Assembly: GCF_000690055.1 (NCBI RefSeq)
Contig: NZ_JJNZ01000009.1
Coordinates: forward strand, 1-64,000
Origin: Pseudoalteromonas fuliginea
GTDB taxonomy: Bacteria; Pseudomonadota; Gammaproteobacteria; Enterobacterales; Alteromonadaceae
DNA: 64,000 nucleotides
Direction: 5' to 3'
Position numbers and translations under genes: made by a program. This document shows positions 1 through 9,007 of this stretch, piece by piece; position 1 is the stretch's first letter, and the number at the start of each line of letters is the position of its first letter. Under the pieces are notes generated by a model. It saw only the letters and a program-made list of their open reading frames with translations. It was not told the origin of the DNA and ran no database searches.

Positions 1-144
1 TCTTTGATCAATTTAACGAATTAAATTGCACTATAACGTCGTTAAAAATTTTTTATTTAGAACAACTAGATACAAAAACTTTTGCCTAGTTCTAGCGTAA
101 TTTTCTTAACGTTAAATAGACCCCATACATAAGCAGATTGGTAT
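1..144. repeat. Intergenic inverted-repeat element, family A, copy 1 (left end outside window)
   Basis: Non-coding copy of a dispersed element. Its core (cgttaaaaa, then a tagaacaactaga-like stretch and tttgcctag) aligns with the copy at 40347-40507, and it ends with the family terminus ATTGGTAT at 137-144. Its right part carries a variant block (tagaccccat near 117-126, taagcaga at 130-137) that recurs at 24793-24832. The left terminus is missing, cut by the window edge or lost. Confidence 0.6.
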
Positions 145-212
145 AAAAATTTTATTTAGAGACGCTGAGTTTTTTGGAAATAAATAACTTTTCGTGCGTA
201 TGCTCCACATTA

Positions 213-255
213 AGTTAAATAATATGTACAAAACTAGAGTACATATTATTTAACT
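213..255. repeat. Perfect 17-bp inverted repeat (hairpin)
   Basis: The arms AGTTAAATAATATGTAC (213-229) and GTACATATTATTTAACT (239-255) are exact reverse complements around a 9-nt loop. The hairpin lies 45 bp past the stop codon of the ychJ-like gene, so it could end or protect that transcript, but no T-tract follows on the minus strand. Its function is unknown. Confidence 0.7.
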
Positions 256-299
256 AATTAGTGTGTTTTAAAATACCTGATGCCTGGGTAAGTTGAGGT

Positions 300-779
300 T
301 TATAGGCTGTGGCACTTTTTATATTTTTTAGTACTGCCACATGGGCAATCATCGTTCCTGCCAATTTTTATATCTGCAACAGGTAATATAACGCCGTCAG
401 AATATTTCCACTGATTTTTTTCTTTAATGAATTTTGATTGTTCGTGCAATTCACAGTATAAATTATCATAAAAGTAGTGCGCTTTAAATTCTACAAAACC
501 ATGACTATCATCGTGCCCTGAGTCTATAATTGTCAGTTTTATAAAGCGGCAACCATCTGCAAATTCTTTAATTTCTTTAACGGGGTTTTCGGGCTGTTTA
601 TCTGTTGTATATGTTTGATAAATATACTTAGCATTTTTGAGTGCATAAGCACTATAACGAGAGCGCATAAGTAGCTCTGGTGTTTGAGGATGCTGTATTG
701 CCAAATGAAAAGGTTCGCAGCAGTCAACATAATTTTGTTGGCTGCCACAAAGACATAATGTTTTATTCAGTGAGGTCAT
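300..779 (-). CDS. ychJ: YchJ-like SEC-C zinc-motif protein
   Basis: A 159-residue protein of the YchJ/UPF0225 family. It has two SEC-C-type metal motifs: an N-terminal one with C9, C11, C20 and C21, and a C-terminal one starting GRNDDCPCGS with C145, C147, C156 and H157, the zinc-binding pattern also found at the SecA C-terminus. Between them lies the family core, containing LLMRSRYSAYA and a W-x-YSDG stretch. Length and double-motif layout fit the family. The molecular role of YchJ proteins is not established; zinc binding is inferred from the cysteines. It is a lone minus-strand gene 37 bp downstream of sulA and may be read from the same transcript. No clear ribosome binding site is seen before the ATG. 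Confidence 0.88.
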   Translation of the reverse strand: MTSLNKTLCLCGSQQNYVDCCEPFHLAIQHPQTPELLMRSRYSAYALKNAKYIYQTYTTDKQPENPVKEIKEFADGCRFIKLTIIDSGHDDSHGFVEFKAHYFYDNLYCELHEQSKFIKEKNQWKYSDGVILPVADIKIGRNDDCPCGSTKKYKKCHSL

Positions 780-816
780 AATTTTGGTGTAAAGCTAAAA
801 TGTTAGTTTAACAAGA

Positions 817-1251
817 TTATTGAGCTAGTAATATCTCTGTGGTTTGTTTGTTTTTCGTGAAGCAATATAACTTTGTATTTGTTTTACTCATATCCAGAGA
901 TAAGCTAGTTAATAGCTGGTTATTAACTATATCAGTCCAAGTAATTACAGCTGCAAAATTACCGTTGTGTAAAGCCGAATTTAATACGTACTCTAGATTC
1001 ACTAAGTGTTTTTGTCTAATAACGAGTAATTTACTCGTATCGATAGAGCACGAATCAAGTAGCGCTTTACTAGGGACGTGATCGGGTGCGATTAATAATG
1101 TCCAAGCATTTAAGCTATTGTATTGATGTAATACTTTTAATAGCTCAAATGTTGCCGAAATTTCATCTTCAATTTCAATTAAATTAACACAATCGCTTTT
1201 ATTGTCTTGTTGGTAGCTTTTAACTGTTCGTACGGTAATTGGTTGTAACAT
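817..1251 (-). CDS. sulA: SOS cell division inhibitor SulA
   Basis: A 144-residue SulA-like protein. Known role: SOS-induced inhibitor that binds FtsZ and blocks septation after DNA damage. The central region (about residues 50-105) aligns by eye with E. coli SulA: an AWTLLIAP segment, then K64-like ALLDSCSIDTSKLLVI, then ALHNGNFAAVITW, which corresponds to the conserved TGNYSVVIGW region. The protein is somewhat shorter than the E. coli form (169 residues) and the C-terminus is divergent, as is usual in this family. A LexA-like box lies 13 bp upstream of the ATG, which independently supports the call. The next gene downstream is the ychJ-like gene on the same strand. Confidence 0.82.
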   Translation of the reverse strand: MLQPITVRTVKSYQQDNKSDCVNLIEIEDEISATFELLKVLHQYNSLNAWTLLIAPDHVPSKALLDSCSIDTSKLLVIRQKHLVNLEYVLNSALHNGNFAAVITWTDIVNNQLLTSLSLDMSKTNTKLYCFTKNKQTTEILLAQ

Positions 1252-1264
1252 ATCGCTTCACTCA

Positions 1265-1280
1265 CTGGGTTTTTATACAG
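1265..1280 (-). promoter_or_regulatory. LexA box upstream of sulA
   Basis: CTGGGTTTTTATACAG has the CTG-N10-CAG layout of the gammaproteobacterial LexA operator and matches the CTGTATATATATACAG consensus at 12 of 16 positions. It sits just upstream of sulA. The half-site-like word ATACAGT is repeated at 1275-1281, 1288-1294 and 1300-1306, which may reflect further weak LexA contacts. Confidence 0.65.
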
Positions 1281-1541
1281 TATTTACATACAGTAGTTTA
1301 TACAGTGTTTGTGTGCAAGTGTTTTTTGCTATTTTTTTGTACGATAATTTAAGATTTAGACTTTTTTTAAATTGTTATTTTTTTAAGTTGTTAATATTTA
1401 ATGATTTAAATTTACCTTTATGTTGTCGTTTCCAACTGTGCATTATTGTGTTGAATACTGTATACACCTGTTGAAGGTTGATATGGCAGCTTTAAATAAT
1501 GATTTCATGTGTAAATTACAGCATAGTTTCGTATGTGTAAT

Positions 1542-2006
1542 TTACTCTTCGTTAGCGTTATTTGGTATTAGGTGAGAAAACTGCAATTGGTGAATTTGTT
1601 CATATAAACTTGCAGCGTAGCATTGGGCATCTTTAAAGCGTTTAGTTTCAATGTGTTTACGCAAGTCAGTTAATGCAGTAGTTGCTGGCTCGTGACCTTG
1701 ACTACTTGATAAGCTTAGCCATGCAACAGCATGAAATACACTTTGCGGAACACCTTGGCCTTTTACAAAAAATAGTCCTAAGTAAAATTGTGCTCGAAGT
1801 TCTCCAGACATCGCAGCTAAACGCATCCACTTCGCAGCAAGTGCATTTTGATTGTTTTTTAAATAATACAGTGCTTTGTTCAGTGTATTTTGCTGACTAT
1901 TTTCGTTAGTTGGCGTTGAGTTAGTGTCGCTAGGTTGCGTGACAAAGGACAGTATATTGTCTAACTGCTGCTCTAAATCTTGGCCTGTCGGTGTTGTTTT
2001 TATCAT
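1542..2006 (-). CDS. Sel1-repeat protein
   Basis: A 154-residue protein with about two Sel1-like (TPR-related) helical repeats around residues 50-110: ALYYLKNNQNALAAKWMRLA, then GELRAQFYLGLFFVKGQGV with the typical A-x-x-x-LG-x-x-x-x-x-G pattern, then a less perfect repeat containing AVAWLSLSSSQGHEPA. The N-terminus is polar and Q/N/T-rich and there is no signal peptide, so it is probably cytoplasmic. Sel1 proteins act as protein-binding scaffolds; the partner here is unknown. I chose the ATG at 2006 over an in-frame GTG at 2012. It is divergent from the purine permease, with a shared 117-bp promoter region. A 9-bp inverted repeat (1511-1519 and 1537-1545) overlaps its stop codon. Confidence 0.72.
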   Translation of the reverse strand: MIKTTPTGQDLEQQLDNILSFVTQPSDTNSTPTNENSQQNTLNKALYYLKNNQNALAAKWMRLAAMSGELRAQFYLGLFFVKGQGVPQSVFHAVAWLSLSSSQGHEPATTALTDLRKHIETKRFKDAQCYAASLYEQIHQLQFSHLIPNNANEE

Positions 2007-2123
2007 GCTCACTCATTCGTTATGTAACTAAGTCAATAGTTTAGTATATCGCAAGGTAAAATGTCCTGTAAAAGATGATTTTTATGTTAAAATATTGCCA
2101 CTTTTTACAACCATAAGTCTATT

Positions 2124-3416
2124 ATGCTCGAAGCTTTATTTAAAATTAGTGAGAATGGCTCATCAGTCCGCCGTGAATGCATTGCGGGTATTACTACATT
2201 TATCACAATGGTTTACATTGTATTTGTTAACCCTGCCATGTTAGCAGAGGCTGGAATGGATCAGGGAGCTGCTTTTGTAGCAACTTGTATTGCAGCTGCT
2301 ATTGGTTGTTTTATTATGGGGTTGTGGGCTAATTATCCTTTAGCATTAGCGCCTGGAATGGGGTTAAATGCATTTTTTACATATGGTGTTGTATTAGGGA
2401 TGGGTTACACATGGCAGGCGGCATTAGGTGCTGTTTTTATGTCTGGGTGTATATTTTTACTTCTAAGCCTGTTTAAAGTTCGTGAGTGGATTATTAATGC
2501 CATTCCTTTGGTTTTAAAGCGGGCCATTGCAACGGGTATTGGCGCATTTTTAGCTTTAATTGCTCTTAAAAATGCGGGGATCATCGTTGCCAGCCCTGCA
2601 ACGTTAGTACAATTAGGTGATATAACTTCAGCTGGCCCATTATTAGCTATTTTCAGCTTTTTTATTATTGCTGCGCTTTTATATCGTAACTTTAAAAGTG
2701 GTGTGTTAATTAGTATTTTATTAGTGACCTGTATCGCACTGGCTTTAGGGCTTGTTGAATACCATGGAATTGTTGCTACGCCTCCTTCTATTTTACCTAC
2801 TTTTATGCAGCTTGATTTTGGTGCTGCACTTGAATTGTCTATGTTGAGCGTTATTTTCGCATTTTTGTTTGTGGATTTATTTGATACCTCGGGTACTTTA
2901 GTTGCAGTTACTCAAAAAGCAGGGCTTGCTGATGAAAAAGGAAATATGCCTCGGTTAGGAAGAGCGCTAAGTGCTGACAGTACAGCAACAATTGCAGGCG
3001 CTATGTTGGGCACTTCTACTACAACATCTTATATAGAGTCTGTTGCAGGTGTATCTGTAGGTGGGCGTACTGGTTTAACAGCGGTTGTGGTAGGTATTTG
3101 CTTTTTACTTATGATGTTTTTTGCACCACTTGCGCAAATGGTACCAGCTTACGCAACCGCTGGAGCCATTTTATATGTTGCAGTTTTAATGCTACAAAAT
3201 CTGAAGTTTGTTAATTGGGATGATATGACCGATGCCATTCCCGTTACAGTCGTTTTACTGATGACGCCATTAACGTTTTCAATTGCTCATGGTATAGCAC
3301 TTGGTTTTATATCTTATACGGTAGTAAAAGTGTTGTGTGGTAAGCAAGACGAAGTCACAATTAGCGTATGGATTTTAACGGCACTGTTTATTATTAAATT
3401 TGCATTTTTGTCTTAA
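2124..3416 (+). CDS. NCS2-family purine permease (AzgA-like)
   Basis: A 430-residue, highly hydrophobic inner-membrane protein of the AzgA subgroup of NCS2 (COG2252), whose members import adenine, guanine or hypoxanthine with protons. The N-terminus (TTFITMVYIVFVNPAML), the segment ALAPGMGLNAFF near residue 77 and the late signature GTSTTTSYIESVAG are diagnostic. About 12-14 membrane segments are apparent and the length is typical. Substrate within the purines cannot be fixed from sequence. It is a single-gene unit, starting 117 bp from a divergent Sel1 gene and followed by a strong palindromic terminator shared with the convergent sdaA. Confidence 0.88.
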   Translation: MLEALFKISENGSSVRRECIAGITTFITMVYIVFVNPAMLAEAGMDQGAAFVATCIAAAIGCFIMGLWANYPLALAPGMGLNAFFTYGVVLGMGYTWQAALGAVFMSGCIFLLLSLFKVREWIINAIPLVLKRAIATGIGAFLALIALKNAGIIVASPATLVQLGDITSAGPLLAIFSFFIIAALLYRNFKSGVLISILLVTCIALALGLVEYHGIVATPPSILPTFMQLDFGAALELSMLSVIFAFLFVDLFDTSGTLVAVTQKAGLADEKGNMPRLGRALSADSTATIAGAMLGTSTTTSYIESVAGVSVGGRTGLTAVVVGICFLLMMFFAPLAQMVPAYATAGAILYVAVLMLQNLKFVNWDDMTDAIPVTVVLLMTPLTFSIAHGIALGFISYTVVKVLCGKQDEVTISVWILTALFIIKFAFLS

Positions 3417-3432
3417 ATTTATACAGCTAGAT

Positions 3433-3466
3433 AAAAAAGGCCATACAAATTTGTATGGCCTTTTTT
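3433..3466. terminator. Bidirectional intrinsic terminator
   Basis: A perfect 34-bp palindrome: six A, an 11-bp arm GGCCATACAAA, its complement TTTGTATGGCC and six T. It works in both directions, between the purine permease (+) and sdaA (-). Confidence 0.93.
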
Positions 3467-3474
3467 AGTTATTT

Positions 3475-4851
3475 TTAACATTCAATAATATTAACAGCCA
3501 ATCCACCGCGAGCGGTTTCTTTGTATTTGGTTTTCATATCATTGCCGGTTTCAAGCATGGTTTTAATCACTTTATCAAGTGATACCTTTTGCTCGCCACT
3601 GCCACGAATAGCTAAACGTGAGGCATTAATTGCTTTAATCGCGCCCATTGCATTGCGTTCAATACACGGCACTTGTACTAAGCCACCAACAGGGTCGCAC
3701 GTGAGGCCTAAATTATGTTCCATACCAATTTCTGCTGCGTTTTCTACTTGCACAACATTGCCACCAACAATTTCTGTTAATGCGCCTGCTGCCATAGAGC
3801 ACGCAACGCCAACTTCACCTTGGCAACCTACTTCGGCACCCGATATAGAGGCATTCTTTTTATATAAAATACCAATAGCAGCAGCCGTTAATAAATAACG
3901 TGTGGCTATATCGCGGTCTACTTCTTTCACAAATGTGTGATAGTACATAAGTACAGCTGGTAAAATACCCGCAGCACCATTAGTTGGTGCGGTAACTACA
4001 CGGCCACCTGCCGCATTTTCTTCGTTTACGGCAAGGGCAAATAAATCAACCCAGTCCATTGCACGAAGTGGGTCGTTACTGACTTCTATATTTAGTTTTA
4101 AGTATAAGCTAGGCGCACGGCGCTTTACTTTTAAGCCGCCAGGTAAAATACCTTCTGTACGCATACCACGGTCAATACAGGCCATCATTACTTTCCAGAT
4201 ATGAAACAGCGTGTCTTTTATTTCATCTTCAGTGCGCAGTGTTTTTTCGTTCTTCATCATCAAGCTTGAAACACTAAGCCCTGACTCTTTACACATTTCT
4301 AGTAACTCTTTTGCGCTACCAAATGGGAATGGGGCTGGGTTTTCTTCTCTAATATCGAGGGCTGCTTGTTTTTCGTTTTCAAACTCTTCGTCAGTAACAA
4401 TAAAGCCACCGCCAATAGAGTAATATACTTTGCTGTAAACTTTTTCGCCGTTGTTTGAGGCGATAATTTCCATTGCATTTGAGTGCTTAGGCAGCGTTTT
4501 GCGACGATGAAAAACAATAGCGCCTTGTTTTGGAAACTTAGCTTTGTGTGTTTTGTTTAAATAAATAACCTGATCTTGTTCGATGGTCGCTAAAATGTCG
4601 TCGACTAAATCGGCATCTATAGTTTCAGGGTCGTAACCGGCTAAACCAAGAATTACGGCTTTACCCGAACCATGGCCAACACCTGTTTGACCCAAAGAGC
4701 CATAAAGCTCTACTTTAATATCGGTAACATTTGCTAATAATTGTTGTTCTTGTAGGTCATTAACAAATAAGCGTGATGCGCGCATTGGGCCAACGGTGTG
4801 TGATGACGAAGGGCCAATACCAATGCTAAACATATCAAATGCACTGATCAT
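3475..4851 (-). CDS. sdaA: L-serine ammonia-lyase (iron-sulfur)
   Basis: An L-serine deaminase of the bacterial [4Fe-4S] type that converts L-serine to pyruvate and ammonia in the cytoplasm. The protein begins MISAFDMF and continues [13 protein letters not shown], the conserved N-terminus of SdaA. Later come [15 protein letters not shown], the cysteine-bearing [17 protein letters not shown] and [15 protein letters not shown], which supply Fe-S ligands. From this start the protein is 458 residues, the normal size. An in-frame ATG 60 bp further upstream (4911) would add 20 residues but lacks a Shine-Dalgarno and family support, so I rejected it. It is a single-gene unit sharing a terminator with the purine permease. 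The Nudix gene nudL, on the same strand, ends 103 bp upstream of this start. Confidence 0.95.
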   Translation of the reverse strand: MISAFDMFSIGIGPSSSHTVGPMRASRLFVNDLQEQQLLANVTDIKVELYGSLGQTGVGHGSGKAVILGLAGYDPETIDADLVDDILATIEQDQVIYLNKTHKAKFPKQGAIVFHRRKTLPKHSNAMEIIASNNGEKVYSKVYYSIGGGFIVTDEEFENEKQAALDIREENPAPFPFGSAKELLEMCKESGLSVSSLMMKNEKTLRTEDEIKDTLFHIWKVMMACIDRGMRTEGILPGGLKVKRRAPSLYLKLNIEVSNDPLRAMDWVDLFALAVNEENAAGGRVVTAPTNGAAGILPAVLMYYHTFVKEVDRDIATRYLLTAAAIGILYKKNASISGAEVGCQGEVGVACSMAAGALTEIVGGNVVQVENAAEIGMEHNLGLTCDPVGGLVQVPCIERNAMGAIKAINASRLAIRGSGEQKVSLDKVIKTMLETGNDMKTKYKETARGGLAVNIIEC

Positions 4852-4954
4852 AATGTGTGTGTCTCTACTTTGTTTTATCAGCACGAAGCTGCTCTTTGAA
4901 CGGTCGAGCATGATAACGTGGAATTGTGATTGTGTAACTATTAATAACGAAGAT

Positions 4955-5512
4955 TTAAACTGGTAAGGCGAGTTGTTTTGTAAAGTTTTTTATAATGCTT
5001 GCAGTCGCACCCCAAAGTAAACCATGCGGCGTTTTAAAACCTTGCAAAATAACCGTTTTCCCAAATCGTTGAAAAGGTAAGGGTTGCCAGTTAGCTTCGT
5101 TATTTAGCTCAGTGACCGAGAGCAAAAAGCTCGCTTGTACTTCATTATAGTCATTTTCCCAGGTGGTGCCTTTATTAAGTAAACCCACATAGGGGCTAAT
5201 ACTAAAACCCGTTAATGTTGAATACTCAGGTAAGTGACCTAATACATTAACGTTGTTTTGGGCAATATTTAGCTCTTCTTTTAGTTCGCGAAGGGCTGTG
5301 GAGCGAAGGGTAATGTCGCTTACTTCAAACTTACCCCCTGGCAAACAAATCTCTCCAGGGTGATGGTGTAAATAAGTAGGGCGTTTACACAGTAAAATAT
5401 GTGCATGGTTATCTATATCAATAATTGGCAGCATAACAGCGCTAGCGCGTTTTTTACGCGTGTCTTTTAACTGGTTTGGCGCAGCTGTAGGGCTTAACAG
5501 AAACCGCGCCAT
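4955..5512 (-). CDS. nudL: CoA pyrophosphatase-type Nudix hydrolase
   Basis: A Nudix hydrolase of the NudL/UPF0035 group, whose members cleave coenzyme A or its derivatives to 3',5'-ADP and phosphopantetheine. The family-specific motif precedes the Nudix box: [15 protein letters not shown] followed by ICLPGGKFE. The box itself continues to [12 protein letters not shown], with the metal-binding RE-x-x-EE glutamates. The protein is 185 residues from the ATG chosen here; a TTG at 5530 with an AGGT six bases upstream is a credible alternative that adds six residues. Either start lies within 25 bp of the pabB stop, so the two genes are likely cotranscribed. Confidence 0.85.
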   Translation of the reverse strand: MARFLLSPTAAPNQLKDTRKKRASAVMLPIIDIDNHAHILLCKRPTYLHHHPGEICLPGGKFEVSDITLRSTALRELKEELNIAQNNVNVLGHLPEYSTLTGFSISPYVGLLNKGTTWENDYNEVQASFLLSVTELNNEANWQPLPFQRFGKTVILQGFKTPHGLLWGATASIIKNFTKQLALPV

Positions 5513-5536
5513 AATGTGTTCACTATTCAAAGCGAC

Positions 5537-6895
5537 CTACTGTTTTAATAAAGGGAGGATTTTATTTACTTTATCGTAAGTTTCTTGATATTCCAATTCG
5601 ACTTTAGAATCAGCGACTATTCCGCCACCTGCCCAGCAGTAAATTTGCGCTTTGTGGCACACCAAGGTGCGAATAGTGATACTCGTATCCATATTTCCAC
5701 ATGCACTTAAATAACCTATTGAACCACAGTAAATGCTGCGGCGATGCGGCTCTAGCTCTTCAATTATTTCCATCGCTCTAATTTTGGGCGCACCGGTGAT
5801 TGAGCCACCCGGAAAAGCCGCTTTTAGCTGATCGACGGCTGTTTTACCTTCATCAAGTTCAGAGGTTACCGTGCTTACTAAATGATGCACTGCCGGAAAG
5901 CTTTCAATAGCAAAAAGAGAAGGGACGTGAACGCTGCCAGGTTTTGCCACTTTGCCTAAGTCGTTACGCAGTAAATCAACAATCATGACATTTTCAGCGC
6001 GATCTTTATCTGATGCTGCGAGTATTTGGGCTTGGCGTTGATCTTCCAGCGCATCCGCTTTTCGCGGTAGTGTGCCTTTAATAGGTTTGGTTTCTACAAC
6101 GTTATTATTTACTGATATAAAGCGCTCAGGGGAAATTGATAAAATAGCCCCTTGAGGGTGATTTATAAAGCTTGAAAACGGTGCTTTATTTGCCTCACGC
6201 AATTTAATATAAGCAGCCCAAGGGGAGCCTTCAAACTGAGCGTTGAAGCGCTGCGCTAAATTAATTTGGTAGCAATCGCCACTTTTTAAATACTCCTCAA
6301 TTTGGGCAAATTTTGTAGCGTATTCTTTTTTACTCATATTTGATTGCCAGTCGCTGTTTAGGGCAAAGGACTGCGTATTAACTTGGGAGTTAACGTGCGT
6401 ATTTAAATATTGCTCATAAAGCGCTAATCGATCGGTGTTTGGCTGCGATACATAAAACCAGCTTTGTTGCAGCTTGTCGTAAATAAGGGCATCTAAGTAA
6501 AGGCCAATAGCCATTTGGGGAAGATTAATGTCTTCAATAGCATGAGTGGGGATGTTTTCAATTGTACGCCCCAGATCGTAGCCAAAGTAGCCAAGCCAGC
6601 CGCCGTTAAAGGGTAAATCGTAATCGGCTTTTGTTTTATCAAGATGCGAAAGCTCATTATTCATAATTTCAAAGCAGTTATCACTACTTTCTATATTATT
6701 TAAAAAGCTTTTATTATTTTTTACTTCAAGGGTACTTTGCGGCTCAATGGCAACAATATCAAAACGACTGTTTATATGATTACTATTTGCAGAATCTAAT
6801 AGAATTGCATAGGGCAAATGTGAAAAATGCGCAAAAACGTCAATGCAGTTTTGTGTTATGCCTAATTTAATACAATTTTTTTTATTGTTTAGCAT
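5537..6895 (-). CDS. pabB: Aminodeoxychorismate synthase component I
   Basis: The PabB subunit, which converts chorismate plus ammonia (from PabA) to 4-amino-4-deoxychorismate in folate synthesis. It is a 452-residue chorismate-binding enzyme: the N-terminal domain is variable, and the catalytic domain carries ETKPIKGTLPR, whose lysine distinguishes PabB from anthranilate synthase TrpE (PIAGT). Next come ENVMIVDLLRNDLGKV, FPGGSITGAPK and the terminal WAGGGIVADS. An AGGGG sits six to seven bases before the ATG. No fused PabA or PabC domain is present. It appears to be the first gene of a two-gene unit with nudL and is divergent from the fumarase gene. Confidence 0.95.
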   Translation of the reverse strand: MLNNKKNCIKLGITQNCIDVFAHFSHLPYAILLDSANSNHINSRFDIVAIEPQSTLEVKNNKSFLNNIESSDNCFEIMNNELSHLDKTKADYDLPFNGGWLGYFGYDLGRTIENIPTHAIEDINLPQMAIGLYLDALIYDKLQQSWFYVSQPNTDRLALYEQYLNTHVNSQVNTQSFALNSDWQSNMSKKEYATKFAQIEEYLKSGDCYQINLAQRFNAQFEGSPWAAYIKLREANKAPFSSFINHPQGAILSISPERFISVNNNVVETKPIKGTLPRKADALEDQRQAQILAASDKDRAENVMIVDLLRNDLGKVAKPGSVHVPSLFAIESFPAVHHLVSTVTSELDEGKTAVDQLKAAFPGGSITGAPKIRAMEIIEELEPHRRSIYCGSIGYLSACGNMDTSITIRTLVCHKAQIYCWAGGGIVADSKVELEYQETYDKVNKILPLLKQ

Positions 6896-7050
6896 TTACT
6901 GCCCCTTTAAGAACTGGCTCGAAACGGGCTGGGAGGGTATCATAAGTCAAATTTTTTGGCAGCACTAAGCTGCAAAAAACAGTGCAAACCACCGTCACCG
7001 GTTTGATTTAGATTACGCGACAACGCGTAACGGTAACTTAAGGAACCACT

Positions 7051-8577
7051 ATGAGTACAATTTGTCAGCAAGACTTTATTGATAGCATTGAAGATGCATT
7101 GCAATATATTTCGTTCTATCACCCACTTGATTTTGTTCAAGCACTCGAAAAAGCGTACAACAAAGAACAAAGTAAAGCGGCTAAAGACGCCATTGCACAA
7201 ATTTTAATTAACTCACGCATGTCGGCTGAAGGCAAGCGTCCACTTTGCCAAGACACCGGTATTATTACCTGTTTTGTTAAAGTAGGTATGGATGTTAAGT
7301 GGGATAAAACAGATTTAACCGTTCAACAAATGGTTGATGAAGGTACTCGTCGTGCATATTTGAATCCAGATAACCCTTTACGTGCATCTATTGTTGCAGA
7401 CCCTGCTGGTACGCGTAAAAATACTAAAGATAATACGCCTTCGGTTGTGCATATTGATTTAGTAGCGGGTGGAAAAGTAGAAGTAATGGTTGCGGCTAAA
7501 GGCGGCGGCTCTGAAAACAAAAGTAAAATGGTTATGTTAAACCCGTCAGATGATGTTGCTGCATGGGTAGAAAAAACACTACCAACAATGGGTGCTGGTT
7601 GGTGTCCGCCAGGCATGCTAGGTATAGGTATTGGTGGTACGGCTGAAAAAGCAGCAGTAATGGCTAAAGAGTCGTTAATGGATCCGGTTGATATCCATGA
7701 ATTAATGGAACGCGGCGCAGAGACAACTGAAGAAAAACTGCGTTTAGAAATTTTTGACCGTGCTAATAAATTAGGTATTGGCGCACAAGGCTTAGGCGGT
7801 TTAACAACGGTTGTTGATGTTAAAATTAAAACAGCACCAACGCATGCAGCTTCAAAACCTGTAGTAATGATCCCAAATTGTGCGGCAACTCGCCATGTAC
7901 ATTTTACACTTGACGGTTCTGGCCCTGCTAATTTAAAAGCACCTAAGCTAGAAGATTGGCCACAAGTAACATTTGAAGTGGGCGAAGGCACACGTCGCGT
8001 TGACTTAAATACACTGACTAAAAAAGATGTTCAAGAATGGAAAATGGGTGAAACCGTTTTACTTTCGGGCACTATTTTAACAGGTCGTGATGCAGCGCAT
8101 AAACGTTTGCAAGATATGATCAACTCAGGTGAAGGTTTACCTGAGGGCGTAGACTTTGATAATAAATTTATTTATTACGTAGGCCCTGTGGATGCGGTAC
8201 GCGATGAAGCAGTAGGTCCTGCTGGCCCTACAACAGCCACTCGCATGGATAAATTTACCGATATGATGCTAGAAAAAACAGGCATTGTAGGCATGATTGG
8301 TAAAGCTGAACGTGGGCATGCAACGGTTGAGTCTATTAAAGAGCATAAATCTGTTTATTTGATGGCTGTAGGCGGCGCAGCTTACTTAGTATCTAAAGCG
8401 ATTAAAAAAGCGCGTGTAGTTGCTTTTGAAGATTTAGGTATGGAAGCTATTTACGAATTTGAAGTAGAAGATATGCCAGTGACTGTTGCAGTAGACAGTG
8501 AAGGCGCCAATGCGCATACACAAGGCCCTGCTATCTGGAAAGCTAAAATTGAAGAGCTTGATAGCAAGCTAAAATAA
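7051..8577 (+). CDS. fumA: Class I fumarate hydratase ([4Fe-4S])
   Basis: An iron-sulfur fumarase that interconverts fumarate and malate in the TCA cycle. At 508 residues it is the single-chain class I type, with alpha-like and beta-like parts fused. Candidate cluster cysteines are C66 (in RPLCQDTG), C186 (GAGWCPPGMLG) and C278 (MIPNCAATRHVHF). The C-terminal beta part contains LSGTILTGRDAAHKR and VGPAGPTTATRMDKF. It has its own promoter region, divergent from pabB, and ends at a clear hairpin-T terminator. Class I enzymes are oxygen-sensitive, and cells usually also encode FumC, which is not in this window. The symbol is by similarity to the E. coli fumA/fumB group. Confidence 0.94.
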   Translation: MSTICQQDFIDSIEDALQYISFYHPLDFVQALEKAYNKEQSKAAKDAIAQILINSRMSAEGKRPLCQDTGIITCFVKVGMDVKWDKTDLTVQQMVDEGTRRAYLNPDNPLRASIVADPAGTRKNTKDNTPSVVHIDLVAGGKVEVMVAAKGGGSENKSKMVMLNPSDDVAAWVEKTLPTMGAGWCPPGMLGIGIGGTAEKAAVMAKESLMDPVDIHELMERGAETTEEKLRLEIFDRANKLGIGAQGLGGLTTVVDVKIKTAPTHAASKPVVMIPNCAATRHVHFTLDGSGPANLKAPKLEDWPQVTFEVGEGTRRVDLNTLTKKDVQEWKMGETVLLSGTILTGRDAAHKRLQDMINSGEGLPEGVDFDNKFIYYVGPVDAVRDEAVGPAGPTTATRMDKFTDMMLEKTGIVGMIGKAERGHATVESIKEHKSVYLMAVGGAAYLVSKAIKKARVVAFEDLGMEAIYEFEVEDMPVTVAVDSEGANAHTQGPAIWKAKIEELDSKLK

Positions 8578-8595
8578 CGTACGTTTTGTATTTTT

Positions 8596-8623
8596 AAAAA
8601 GCGAGCCTAGTGCTCGCTTTTTT
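8596..8623 (+). terminator. Intrinsic terminator of the fumarase gene
   Basis: The stem GCGAGC-ctagt-GCTCGC is preceded by five A and followed by six T, 20 bp after the stop codon. Confidence 0.9.
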
Positions 8624-9007
8624 GTTTTTTTAAATAGAGTTATTAGTAAGTTTACAGCTCTGACCAGTTTGCGAAAAAGCTCACTTTTTACTGAAAACCT
8701 ATAGGCAGCAGTACGTGTCGGGCAAGTAGCACTTGTATATTAAACTTTACATGCAATAACTGTGTTACGTTCACGTAAACGTAAGTAGGTGTGGTTGTTC
8801 TATTTATAGTTTTTAAAACTTACAAACGACGCTTTTGTGAATTTTTTATCTATATAAAAGTTTTAATTAGGTTATTTAATTTAAGCTTAATGTTTTCATT
8901 GGTTTTATCATCTGTGAGTATAGCGAACACGTATATGAAGTGATAAAGTCTCGGCAATTTCCAGCGCGCATACCCTCTCACGGGTTAACTATTTCGGAGT
9001 ATTTTAA
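8624..9007 (+). promoter_or_regulatory. Long leader of leucine dehydrogenase with LiuR-like palindrome
   Basis: A 384-bp gene-free stretch before the leucine dehydrogenase start. At 8765-8784 it contains a 20-bp inverted repeat with one mismatch, arms TTACGTTCAC and GTAAACGTAA. This resembles the palindromic operator described for LiuR, the MerR-type regulator of branched-chain amino acid catabolism in gammaproteobacteria. Directly before the GTG start is GGAG at 8996-8999. No riboswitch fold or coding frame was recognised in the remainder. Confidence 0.5.

Noticed and set aside
1450..1475. ACTGTATACACCTG considered as a second LexA box
   Set aside because: Lacks the CTG-N10-CAG spacing and is about 200 bp from the sulA start.
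1483..1575. Short plus-strand frame of 30 codons with AAGG upstream
   Set aside because: It overlaps the end of the Sel1 gene in antisense, is low-complexity and has no supporting context; kept only as a note.
4852..4911. Upstream ATG extending sdaA by 20 residues
   Set aside because: No Shine-Dalgarno before it, and the family starts at MISAFDMF.
8624..9007. Riboswitch in the leader of leucine dehydrogenase
   Set aside because: No known aptamer pattern recognised; the palindrome fits a protein operator better.
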